DNA from: a virus
Length of the DNA stretch: 21,937 nucleotides
IMG/VR virus record: IMGVR_UViG_3300044634_000512
Coordinates: 1-21,937 of that record
Strand: one strand, 5' to 3'
The position numbers were made by a program, and so were the translations under genes. The notes below the pieces were generated by a model, which saw only the letters and a program-made list of their open reading frames with translations, made no database searches and was not told where the DNA came from. The number at the start of each line of letters is the position of its first letter. Positions within the stretch are counted from its first letter, which is position 1. Below, in pieces: positions 14,350 through 21,401 of this stretch.

Positions 14350-14514
14350 TTATTTTTTGAGAACTCTAATAATGGTTGCGGCTGACGCTACGATACTAAA
14401 CAATAGACACAAAATACGCAAGGATTCTTCGTTTGGAAAATAGGACGCAATAAATGCCGCCATAGAAGTTGTGGCACCAATTAGTCCATCAAATCCATCA
14501 GAATTGGAGTGCAT
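14350..14514 (-). CDS. Small membrane protein, 54 aa
   Basis: The start is set at ATG (MHSNSDGFDGLIGA), one base after the preceding stop; a longer frame would add an Arg-rich lead that only reads through the acidic-tail gene. The 54-residue protein has two hydrophobic stretches, about 12–27 (LIGATTSMAAFIASYF) and 33–50 (SLRILCLLFSIVASAATII), with a short loop containing NEE and a basic end (RVLKK). Such hairpin membrane proteins can be holins or virion membrane-contact proteins. It is far from the lysis cassette, so holin is only one option. Confidence 0.65.
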   Translation of the reverse strand: MHSNSDGFDGLIGATTSMAAFIASYFPNEESLRILCLLFSIVASAATIIRVLKK

Positions 14515-14515
14515 A

Positions 14516-14812
14516 CTAATCCATCTCCTCCTCTTCACTATACTCCTCCTCCTCCATCTCCTCGCCCTCCATAGAGGCACTTCCCTTCTTGTCCTCCATA
14601 GCCATCAACTGCTCTTTCATTGCCTGCTTCGCACCCTTTGGCTTATTAGCCTTTTCCATTTTGGATTCAACAGGGATGTTGTCCTGTCCGATTCCAACAA
14701 CGTGCATCTTGCCATCCTTAATCTTAAAGGTGGCGATTTCGGAGAACTCTTGACCCTCTTTAACCCCATCGGGAGTGGAGAAGCCTTTGGGAATATTAAA
14801 TGAAGTAGACAT
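14516..14812 (-). CDS. Small protein with acidic tail after the capsid gene, 98 aa
   Basis: The protein has 98 residues. Residues 1–50 look like a small folded domain (FSEIATFKIKDGKMHVVGIG). Residues 50–80 are Lys-rich, and residues 82–98 are almost all Glu with Met, Tyr and Asp (MEGEEMEEEEYSEEEEMD). It is the first gene after the capsid terminator. Head decoration or minor capsid proteins can have this size, and the acidic tail may mimic nucleic acid or bind a basic partner. The ATG follows GATAAAAATT without a Shine-Dalgarno. Confidence 0.7.
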   Translation of the reverse strand: MSTSFNIPKGFSTPDGVKEGQEFSEIATFKIKDGKMHVVGIGQDNIPVESKMEKANKPKGAKQAMKEQLMAMEDKKGSASMEGEEMEEEEYSEEEEMD

Positions 14813-14820
14813 AATTTTTA

Positions 14821-14849
14821 TCAGTAAGACCTTGTAATAATTTAGTCAA
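14821..14849 (-). promoter_or_regulatory. Candidate promoter for the tail block
   Basis: TTGACT at 14849–14844 and TACTGA at 14826–14821 are separated by 17 bases on the minus strand, between the capsid terminator and the acidic-tail gene. The -35 is one base from consensus; the -10 is weak. The start point would fall within a few bases of the ATG at 14812, giving an almost leaderless message. The first 20 bases resemble the site before the capsid gene (TTGACT followed by AATTA). Confidence 0.4.
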
Positions 14850-14867
14850 TGCTTTTTAAGCTTGCAC

Positions 14868-14902
14868 AAAAGAAAACCCCCTCCAGATTTCTCTAGAGGG
14901 GG
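14868..14902 (-). terminator. Intrinsic terminator after the capsid gene
   Basis: On the minus strand CCCCCTC and GAGGGGG pair perfectly (seven pairs) around a 12-base loop, followed at once by TTTTCTTTT. It lies 26 bases after the stop of the probable capsid gene. This is a standard Rho-independent terminator and separates the capsid unit from the tail block. Confidence 0.92.
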
Positions 14903-14927
14903 CTTCTTGAGTACTAGTTAACTCTGA

Positions 14928-16124
14928 TTAGGAGTTCGTGCAAGACGTAAATGCCAGATCGTTCGGGCAACGCTTGTGGATGATCACCCTACCGAGATAA
15001 GGTGCAATCGGGCGGCTTCCGCTCTGGAAGATAGCCATCCAGCGACCGATCTTGCCCAGAGGGTTCGACACGGCATCACGGATGTTCAGCCAGAAGAACT
15101 GTCCGCTGTAGTAGTACGGATAGTCATCAAAGGCGGCTCCAGCGATGTTCGGCCCAACCTGCTGAACTGCTTCCTCATACACATCGGGGTGGAAGATGTA
15201 TGCGGCCTCAAGAGGCGCAGTATTGTAGGCAGGGTTAGCCTCCCAGCGGTTGGTCGAAAGACCAGCATCACGCTGAATGAACGGATACACTTGGGTGTAG
15301 GTTCCACCACCGCTCGTGCTGTAGGTGAAACGAGGAACCTCAAGGTCGATCATGTGGTAGAAACCACCGAAGGAACGCTCGACACCGAGAGGAGCAATAA
15401 GCTCGCTAGGGGTGGCATAGCGGATGTCCTGACGGAGTTCCGAGTTATCACGAAGGAGTGAGCGGCTGGTTTCGGGCGAGGTGATGAGACCAAGCACGGG
15501 AACACCATTCTCTTTTCCAAGGGCGTTGTGACCAGCACCATCACGGATAAGCTGAACACGGATGGTGTCAAGCTGATCCTGCGAAAGCTTCAGGGTAGGA
15601 ACAGGGACTCCACCAACACCATTAAGGTTGGCGTATTCCGTGCTGAATCCAGCCTGAATCTTGGGAACGAGACGGAGGTACTCCGCACGGCGACGATTAT
15701 CAAGAACAGTCTTGGTAAGCTGGGTAAGCTGTTGGACAGTCTTGGCAATCTGGCTCTCAATCTGGAAGGAGGTCTTCAGATCATCCAAGCAGATGCAAGG
15801 GGTCTGATAAGCCTTCGACTGGAGGTTCCAAGTGCGGACAGTCTGACCGAAGTTAAGACTGGAAGGAGCGGGATCACAACCATTGGAGGAAGTTCCATTG
15901 GAGATACCGACATTCGTCCAATCCGCTTCAACGGAACCAGACAGAACACGCTCAATGGTGATTTCGCTCAAGGTGGTGCCCATTCCCTGCGGAAATTTTC
16001 CGACACGGACAAGGCGGCCCCAAGGGCCATCAACGGAGTAACGCTCATGAACGTCAACGGAGAAGCGATTCGTCTCACGCTGGAACAGGTCGTTAACTGT
16101 GCTACAAGCAATAGAAGCAGACAT
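14928..16124 (-). CDS. Probable major capsid protein, 398 aa
   Basis: The protein has 398 residues. It shows a folded head-protein pattern: NRFSVDVHERYSVDGPWGRL at about 18–37, a polar middle with SLNFGQTVRTWNLQSKAYQT, a long helix FQIESQIAKTVQQLTQLTKT with DNRRRAEYLRLVPK after it (like the spine helix of HK97-type capsids), and a strand-rich end (AAYIFHPDVYEEAVQQVGPN). Size, its own promoter-like site and terminator, and the absence of another candidate in the window favour the major capsid protein. The family is recognised only by overall pattern. Eight bases or more before the ATG there is no Shine-Dalgarno; an AAGGAG is 60 bases upstream. Doubt remains because the portal and scaffold-like genes lie about 11 kb away on the same strand. 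Confidence 0.68.
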   Translation of the reverse strand: MSASIACSTVNDLFQRETNRFSVDVHERYSVDGPWGRLVRVGKFPQGMGTTLSEITIERVLSGSVEADWTNVGISNGTSSNGCDPAPSSLNFGQTVRTWNLQSKAYQTPCICLDDLKTSFQIESQIAKTVQQLTQLTKTVLDNRRRAEYLRLVPKIQAGFSTEYANLNGVGGVPVPTLKLSQDQLDTIRVQLIRDGAGHNALGKENGVPVLGLITSPETSRSLLRDNSELRQDIRYATPSELIAPLGVERSFGGFYHMIDLEVPRFTYSTSGGGTYTQVYPFIQRDAGLSTNRWEANPAYNTAPLEAAYIFHPDVYEEAVQQVGPNIAGAAFDDYPYYYSGQFFWLNIRDAVSNPLGKIGRWMAIFQSGSRPIAPYLGRVIIHKRCPNDLAFTSCTNS

Positions 16125-16194
16125 AAAGTTAAAATAGTTATTGGTTAGGTTTAGTTGGACTGACTCTTTTTCGGAAGAGGCGACTCCTTCCTAC

Positions 16195-16235
16195 GCCTTA
16201 ATTATGGTTGCGACCCCACATACGCAAATTAAGGC
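16195..16235 (-). repeat. Inverted repeat before the capsid gene
   Basis: GCCTTAATT and AATTAAGGC are perfect nine-base arms with a 23-base spacer, and TTGCG/CGCAA form a second five-base pair inside it. The repeat directly follows the -10-like element of the candidate promoter, so it overlaps the predicted transcription start. No T-run follows. It could be an operator or a leader hairpin that stabilises the capsid message. A weaker CTCTT/AAGAG hairpin lies at 16164–16179. Confidence 0.8.
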
Positions 16236-16263
16236 ACTATCACAACTTAGTTAATTCAGTCAA
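16236..16263 (-). promoter_or_regulatory. Candidate promoter of the capsid gene
   Basis: TTGACT at 16263–16258 and GATAGT at 16241–16236 are 16 bases apart, with TGT just before the -10 as in extended -10 promoters. The site begins over the stop codon of the nuclease gene and points toward the capsid gene 112 bases away. The match is good for a sigma-70-type promoter but untested, and the host's consensus is unknown. Confidence 0.5.
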
Positions 16264-16655
16264 CGGGATTCTATCAATTCCTTGATCCTCTGGCAGTTTT
16301 CAATGGTAATCATGCTACCAACTAATCTAATGACTGCCCATCCAGCAAATGCCGCCTCATTATACTTTTCAGCATCCTTGATATATCCACCACCCCTAGT
16401 ATGCCTCCCACCAGACCAAACGCCGCCCTCTATCTCAATGGCCGTTTTCGATTCTAAATGAGCAAAGTCAAATCTCCACTTGCGAGTTTCGTGGAACCTA
16501 TGCTCCTCAACTAGCTGTGGCGAGTTCTGAATGCTTGACCACAGCCTTGCGAACTTTACCTCTAGGACGCTTGGAGGCTTTGGGAGCTTTGATGATCCCT
16601 GCTTCAACGAGCTTGTGGAGCAGTTCTTTTTTGTTTTTGTTGTTTTGTTTTGCAT
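16260..16655 (-). CDS. PD-(D/E)XK/Vsr-like phage nuclease, 131 aa
   Basis: The start is put at ATG (MQNKTTKTKKNCSTSS), giving 131 residues; it has no Shine-Dalgarno, and the conserved part begins only near residue 30. LEVKFARLW at 31–39, RKWRFDFAH at 58–66, AIEIEGGVWSGGRHTRGGGY at 72–91 and KYNEAAFAGWAVIRL at 97–111 match a widespread small phage nuclease family. D63, E74 and E76 are the likely metal-binding residues. Such enzymes may resolve DNA junctions or cut at nicks or mismatches; the substrate is not known here. The first 50 residues are encoded inside the glycosyltransferase gene in another frame. Confidence 0.82.
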   Translation of the reverse strand: MQNKTTKTKKNCSTSSLKQGSSKLPKPPSVLEVKFARLWSSIQNSPQLVEEHRFHETRKWRFDFAHLESKTAIEIEGGVWSGGRHTRGGGYIKDAEKYNEAAFAGWAVIRLVGSMITIENCQRIKELIESR

Positions 16656-17439
16656 ATTCAATAAGTGCGTCCAATGATTCTTGAGGCTTATCCTTTGTTT
16701 CATGTGGTTGCAATGGCGACACAACAACTACGCCAGCACCCGTTGCAGGATCTCCCTGCACACCATTCGGAGATAAACCATCATTAAAAAGAACACCCTG
16801 TTTGTCGGGATGGTATATCACAGCACCTTGCCTTACGCAAGAAGCATCTACCACATCCCTGCGCCACTTCTTTTCTGGAATCCAATCGTGATGGATCAGT
16901 TCAGTTCGTGCCATCCGTGGAATTACATGATGCGCTGATGCGATGTCCCATGCCGTGAACTCGTTATTGTAAATTGAAGGAGCGTACCTAGATAGATCCC
17001 AATGATAAACGGCAATGCCGCTCATGTGGTCTACCCCATTTGGCATGATCCCATTGATCCCAACATAATCTCCCATGAAGAACTGCCCTCGCTTGATGTA
17101 TTCAGCTTCGATGTCATCAATCCAAGATGCCTTGAGAGGAACTGCGTCTGGCTCCATCCATAGAAATGGCTCCTTGGCGATGGTTTCGCAATAGCGAGCC
17201 ACCTGTTCAAATGCCAAGTTGCAGGACAGGGGCCAGCCAGATTGCGTGTGATAACAAGACTCCACAATGGCTTTTCCGAAGGCCGAAGAAAGCGGCTCAA
17301 GCACTCCTTGCGTGGTTGCTTGGTGAACTGGAGCTAGGAGAATAGTGTGCTTGGGATATGATCCAAGCTTGGCTACATGGTTAGCCCAACGCCGCATAAG
17401 CGGCAAATCTCCGTTGTGATATGCGATTGCAACAATCAT
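16507..17439 (-). CDS. GT-A-like glycosyltransferase, 310 aa
   Basis: The start is set at the ATG (MIVAIAYHNGDLPLMRRWAN); an upstream TTG could add nine residues. VAIAYHNGD is the first strand and loop of a GT-A nucleotide-sugar fold. LWMEPDAVPL at 94–102 gives E96-P-D98, a DXD-like metal site. A later FMGDYVGINGIMPNGVDHMS region and AVYHWDLSRYAPSIYNNEFT fit the acceptor side. The last 80 residues are a lysine-rich linker and helical tail. Phage enzymes of this type may glycosylate virion proteins, DNA or host surface sugars; the substrate cannot be told. It lies 56 bases after a virion gene, with a TTGACA promoter-like site between them. Confidence 0.75.
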   Translation of the reverse strand: MIVAIAYHNGDLPLMRRWANHVAKLGSYPKHTILLAPVHQATTQGVLEPLSSAFGKAIVESCYHTQSGWPLSCNLAFEQVARYCETIAKEPFLWMEPDAVPLKASWIDDIEAEYIKRGQFFMGDYVGINGIMPNGVDHMSGIAVYHWDLSRYAPSIYNNEFTAWDIASAHHVIPRMARTELIHHDWIPEKKWRRDVVDASCVRQGAVIYHPDKQGVLFNDGLSPNGVQGDPATGAGVVVVSPLQPHETKDKPQESLDALIEYAKQNNKNKKELLHKLVEAGIIKAPKASKRPRGKVRKAVVKHSELATAS

Positions 17440-17451
17440 TTCGATGGATTG

Positions 17452-17480
17452 CTTGTATGGCAACAACCGCTACTTGTCAA
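17452..17480 (-). promoter_or_regulatory. Candidate promoter of the glycosyltransferase gene
   Basis: A perfect TTGACA at 17480–17475 and TACAAG at 17457–17452 are 17 bases apart in the gap after the 163-residue gene. The start point would fall about six bases before the ATG at 17439. The -10 has four of six consensus bases. If real, it favours the ATG over the upstream TTG start. Confidence 0.42.
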
Positions 17481-17495
17481 GCAGTTGTTTTACAA

Positions 17496-17987
17496 TTACA
17501 CGGCACCAAGAACCCATACTGTTTGAGATCCACCAGCTGGGGTGGCGAAAGTAATGGGGGTAAACAAGGCATCGCTTGGAAGACCGCTTGGATCAATGTT
17601 GCAGGAAACGCCACCAGCGATAGCGGTGATTACTCCAGCATCAACATACGTTACGTTATCGTTATCAATAAAGTTTGTAATCGTTGCTGACCCAGCATTC
17701 GTGTCCGACTCAAGAGTAATTTTTGGAGATCCAGTTGCATCATCGCCAAGATATATTGTTGATTTGTCTTGGTGATAATCTACATTAACCTCAAATTTTT
17801 GCGAAACGCTCCTAGTGGCGTTACTGCTATATAATTCAATCTTGTCAGCAGGCTTGCGGGCTGGCATCCCACCAATGGAGGTTGACATCGGAGCAAACGC
17901 CCCTTCATATCCAACGCTCGCATTTGTTTTTGCGTTAGGCAATGGCCCGAATCCACTAAAGTCTGACTTTACTTGTGTTGTATCCAT
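17496..17987 (-). CDS. Beta-rich virion protein, 163 aa
   Basis: The protein has 163 residues, with no membrane segment, low charge and many Gly, Thr, Ser and Asp. Strands alternate with turns (KIELYSSNATRSVSQKFEVN, STIYLGDDATGSPKITLES). It begins one base after the stop of the 452-residue gene. This is the look of a minor head or tail protein such as a decoration or fibre-tip protein. No family is recognised. Confidence 0.7.
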   Translation of the reverse strand: MDTTQVKSDFSGFGPLPNAKTNASVGYEGAFAPMSTSIGGMPARKPADKIELYSSNATRSVSQKFEVNVDYHQDKSTIYLGDDATGSPKITLESDTNAGSATITNFIDNDNVTYVDAGVITAIAGGVSCNIDPSGLPSDALFTPITFATPAGGSQTVWVLGAV

Positions 17988-17988
17988 A

Positions 17989-19347
17989 TTATTTCAAGAG
18001 AACGTATTGCTTTGCCACCCTCCAAATATTGGCTTTCCAATAATCAATTTCAAATGCGATCAACTGATATGTTCCAATTTTTAATAAATAATCAGATGCT
18101 AATTCAGCAGTTGTTGGAGCCGTGTAAGATTGAACAATATATCCGTGAACTGGGTCATTCGATGCGGTATTAAAACTAACCGAAATTCCAGCGTTCGTTA
18201 ATGCATCTGGAACATTTATTTTGAAAAAGTACCCATCAAAATACAGGTTTGTTGTTACTGGATCGTAAAGCGTGTACGAAGGTGTTGGCTGGTTGTATTG
18301 ATAAGTTGTCTCATACTTAAACACAGTTTGATAACTGCGCTTTGCTCTCATAACTGGCGTTACGGCAACATTGAGTTCCCAATTTGGCAACTGAGTTGTT
18401 GTTGTGGTAAATCCAGTAACCAGATTTGGGCTGGAATAAGACCCAGTTTTATATTCGTCTCTTTGTGGCGGCAATGACGATATGCGAGATTGAATCCTAA
18501 CTGTTTGCCAAGCGTTGATTGGCTCATCCCTGTACGAAAGCAATCCATCGGTAATTCCAAGCGGAGCGGCGTCTTCTGCAATTAAATCCTTCGTTGTGCT
18601 AATGATTAAATTCAGGTCTGGGTCATATTGATAACCATTCAGCGTTTCCGTGGAAGAATAAACAACATTTGTTAGCTCAGACTTGACAGAATCAACAGGA
18701 TTAATTGACGAGCTAATGGTGTTTGTTGTTGGAGTGCCAATGGCAGTTCCACTTGCAACAACCTGCTTGGTCTGATCAGCAATACCAAACTCTTGCATTA
18801 CCTTGCCAGTCAATGACGGGCCGGGTATTACCTCATAAACTCTCTGAACGACAACATAGCGTGAGCGCAATGGGTTCCCATCTGGGAGTTCTTCTTTCCT
18901 CTGGGAAACAATCCTAGCACCACCAAATACAGGATCAACGGAGCCTAGTGCTACTGGAACATACTGCGACCTTGGCACAATGTATGTCCGTGTAACAATT
19001 GGAAACAAGGGATTATTAGAACTATAATCCAAGCCGAAATTCCAAGGGTCTTGGGAGGCTAGAGTTCTGTCATTTGCCCAGAAATTCAGGACGAACTTGC
19101 CGTCCTCGCTTGGCTGTTGATAAACCAAATACAAGGTATCAGGCCATTTGCCTGCATCCCTTTTATTGTAAACAACAGATCCGTCCAATGGCTGTGGGTT
19201 GTAAGCACCCTTCTCTGCGCTGACCTTTTCAACCAATACAATGTGTCCGTTCTTCGTATAGAAATCGGGAACATTGGGCGTTGGATATTGGGGAACTCCA
19301 ATCTCCAATGGAGGGTCTGGGAATCTAGGTTGTTTTGCTGTAGCCAT
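17989..19347 (-). CDS. Large beta-rich virion protein, 452 aa
   Basis: The protein has 452 residues and no signal peptide. It starts with a Pro-rich stretch (RFPDPPLEIGVPQYPTPNVP), then strand-rich parts (DTLYLVYQQPSEDGKFVLNF; RYVVVQRVYEVIPGPSLTGK), and a C-terminal domain rich in aromatic residues (YWKANIWRVAKQYVLLK). I recognise the general form from uncharacterised structural proteins of aquatic podovirus-like phages but cannot give a function; tail-tube or connector roles are possible. The ATG overlaps the preceding stop by one base (TAATG), so translation is probably coupled. No catalytic motif is seen. Confidence 0.7.
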   Translation of the reverse strand: MATAKQPRFPDPPLEIGVPQYPTPNVPDFYTKNGHIVLVEKVSAEKGAYNPQPLDGSVVYNKRDAGKWPDTLYLVYQQPSEDGKFVLNFWANDRTLASQDPWNFGLDYSSNNPLFPIVTRTYIVPRSQYVPVALGSVDPVFGGARIVSQRKEELPDGNPLRSRYVVVQRVYEVIPGPSLTGKVMQEFGIADQTKQVVASGTAIGTPTTNTISSSINPVDSVKSELTNVVYSSTETLNGYQYDPDLNLIISTTKDLIAEDAAPLGITDGLLSYRDEPINAWQTVRIQSRISSLPPQRDEYKTGSYSSPNLVTGFTTTTTQLPNWELNVAVTPVMRAKRSYQTVFKYETTYQYNQPTPSYTLYDPVTTNLYFDGYFFKINVPDALTNAGISVSFNTASNDPVHGYIVQSYTAPTTAELASDYLLKIGTYQLIAFEIDYWKANIWRVAKQYVLLK

Positions 19348-21401
19348 TATCGTTCAGAGATGTTTTGCCGTAAGAAGGGTATAGACAACTCCATTGCTTC
19401 CCAGATGTTTTCTGGTGCCCTCTTAACTGGGTGAGGAGCAACAACGCTAGAAACGCTATGTCCAAAATCTTCCATGTTAAATGGCTCTTCCAGATCCATC
19501 ACATCAGCAACGTATTGCATTGTTGAGGGAATATAGGGTCTGGCATAAATTTCTGTCAACGTGATTGGGAATCGTTCGCCGCCATGAATGAGCTTCTCAA
19601 GGTTAACCATTGAACTGACAAAGGGAGCCTTCTCAATCAGTCCAAGCGATGTGAGGGCAAAGCCACGAGCCAGTTCACCAGCCATTTCAGACGGATAATC
19701 TGATTCGTCAATGTGCGTCTTCCAGAATCGCATCATGGTTGCCCCAATCTGCAATGCCGCAAACAATGGGTTTTCAAGCAAACTGTGAGGGATAAATGCA
19801 ATCTTGCCATATTCCGTCTCGCCTTCTTCTTCCCCCTTGATGTAGATGCCGCCAATCTGCTCCTCAAACAAGGCTCCAATAGCCAAGAAGGTTAATCCAG
19901 CAGACCCATTCTTTAGCTGACGCATGATCACTTCTGCGTCCCTTTGTGGGAGTGTTTCCAATCCCTTCGACACGGCATTAACAAGCTTGGCAGTTCCATA
20001 CACAGATCCAAAGGCATACTCAAAGGTTTGCTTGATGATGTTTGTCGGGATCTTAACGATTGGCAATGTCTGCTCCAGAGCAAAGGCTACTGCCTTGCCT
20101 CCAGCACCCCTCCTCTTGCTTTCTGCAATAAGCCTATTGTATTGTTGGATGACGTAGTTGTCTTCCTTGAAAATCGATCTATTGGCAAATTCAAAGGCGG
20201 CAAGTTCAGCCTGATTGATAATAGCTGGATCTCTAGGATTGATGTCTGGCTGGGTCTCTGCCCACTTCATATAACGATTGAATCCAGCTTCGTAATTGGC
20301 AAGTCGTGTGGGATTCTTAACGGCTTCGTGCAACCTGCCAAAGAAGCCTAGCCAGTTTTGAGGAACGTCCATTCCCTTGCCAAACTTGACCTCAAGATAC
20401 GAGCCATCTCCACGGACAATCTTCTTGAACTCCTTCATACCAGCTGTCAATCCCTTCCAGTATGCCTGAACGTCTTCAGCCACCCTTGTATTGCCGCCAC
20501 CTTCAATTGGTGCGTACTTGGCAAGACGATCAATAACTGGCACAAATCGCTTCAGGATCATGCCAGTACCCTCCGTGAATCCACGAGCAAGTGCGACTTC
20601 AGAACTTGCCGCAGTAAGCTTAAACAGGGACTTGGGGCTGGACAGAATGCTGAATCGCTTAAATGAGGTAAGGAAATCTAATGCTTTTTGCGTTGGAGTG
20701 CGATCACGATATTCAATTTCCGTGATGGCTTTTTGCACTTCCCTCTGCAATCTCTTAACCTCACGATCAGCGGCCTCCATCTCTGGAGTCATAATCTTTT
20801 CCCTTGTAATTGTCTTTTTTGTAAAATCTCCTTCAGCCAGCTGACGCTCAAGCTCCGCAGTCCTCCTGCTCATTCTTGCCATGTAGTTTTTAATGGCGGC
20901 ATCTCGCAGTTGCTCTTGCTTCCATGCCGTTCCCTTGACCTGCTGTTGCATATCAGCAATTTTCTGCTTCAGCGCAGTAACAGCTTCGGTATCAACGCCA
21001 GCCTTTTGCCGCCTCTCTGGAGGAACTCCATCTAGCTGGCTTTGAAGACCATCAATCTGCTTGAGCAATCTCTCTTCTTTCTTAATTTCATCATGCGTAG
21101 TGGTCAGTTGGTCAAGGGCTTGCTCTTTTGCCTCAAGGTGCTGTAGTTGCGCCTTGGATGCCTTGATCTCTTTGGAAGTAACGCTATCCCTGAATGACTC
21201 CTTCTTCTTCTGCCTTGTTAGTTCGGCATCCTGCAAAGAAGCAAGCTTCTCTGTTTCGTGTTGCTTCATTACTCGCAACGCACGTTTGGCGGCTCCAAGC
21301 TTCTTGCCAGCATCCAAGTTTGGATTCGATAGATCCTTGTCTACCTCATCTAGCGTCTTTTTGTCAGCTTCAGCAAACTTACTCGCACGAACGCAACTCA
21401 T
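19347..21401 (-). CDS. C-terminal part of a large polyvalent/internal virion protein, 684 aa
   Basis: The start is the ATG (MSCVRASKFAEADKKT) with AAAGGAG eight bases before it; 16 residues of open frame upstream lack such a site. Residues about 1–260 are charged coiled coil (KLASLQDAELTRQKKKESFR; RRTAELERQL). Residues about 260–684 are a helical, partly hydrophobic domain (FSILSSPKSLFKLTAASSEV; FANRSIFKEDNYVIQQYNRL; AGLTFLAIGALFEEQIGG). This pattern resembles the C-terminal region of phage large polyvalent proteins, which are thought to enter the host with the DNA. It overlaps the previous gene by 23 bases in another frame. It may be a separate internal virion protein or half of a split one. 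Confidence 0.68.
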   Translation of the reverse strand: MSCVRASKFAEADKKTLDEVDKDLSNPNLDAGKKLGAAKRALRVMKQHETEKLASLQDAELTRQKKKESFRDSVTSKEIKASKAQLQHLEAKEQALDQLTTTHDEIKKEERLLKQIDGLQSQLDGVPPERRQKAGVDTEAVTALKQKIADMQQQVKGTAWKQEQLRDAAIKNYMARMSRRTAELERQLAEGDFTKKTITREKIMTPEMEAADREVKRLQREVQKAITEIEYRDRTPTQKALDFLTSFKRFSILSSPKSLFKLTAASSEVALARGFTEGTGMILKRFVPVIDRLAKYAPIEGGGNTRVAEDVQAYWKGLTAGMKEFKKIVRGDGSYLEVKFGKGMDVPQNWLGFFGRLHEAVKNPTRLANYEAGFNRYMKWAETQPDINPRDPAIINQAELAAFEFANRSIFKEDNYVIQQYNRLIAESKRRGAGGKAVAFALEQTLPIVKIPTNIIKQTFEYAFGSVYGTAKLVNAVSKGLETLPQRDAEVIMRQLKNGSAGLTFLAIGALFEEQIGGIYIKGEEEGETEYGKIAFIPHSLLENPLFAALQIGATMMRFWKTHIDESDYPSEMAGELARGFALTSLGLIEKAPFVSSMVNLEKLIHGGERFPITLTEIYARPYIPSTMQYVADVMDLEEPFNMEDFGHSVSSVVAPHPVKRAPENIWEAMELSIPFLRQNISER

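Noticed and set aside
14515-14580. GGAGGAGGAG run as a ribosome site or repeat
   Set aside because: It encodes the Glu-rich end of the 98-residue protein; the nearest ATG is too far for a good site.
16195-16235. The inverted repeat before the capsid gene as a terminator of the nuclease gene
   Set aside because: No T-run follows the second arm; a promoter/operator or leader reading fits better.
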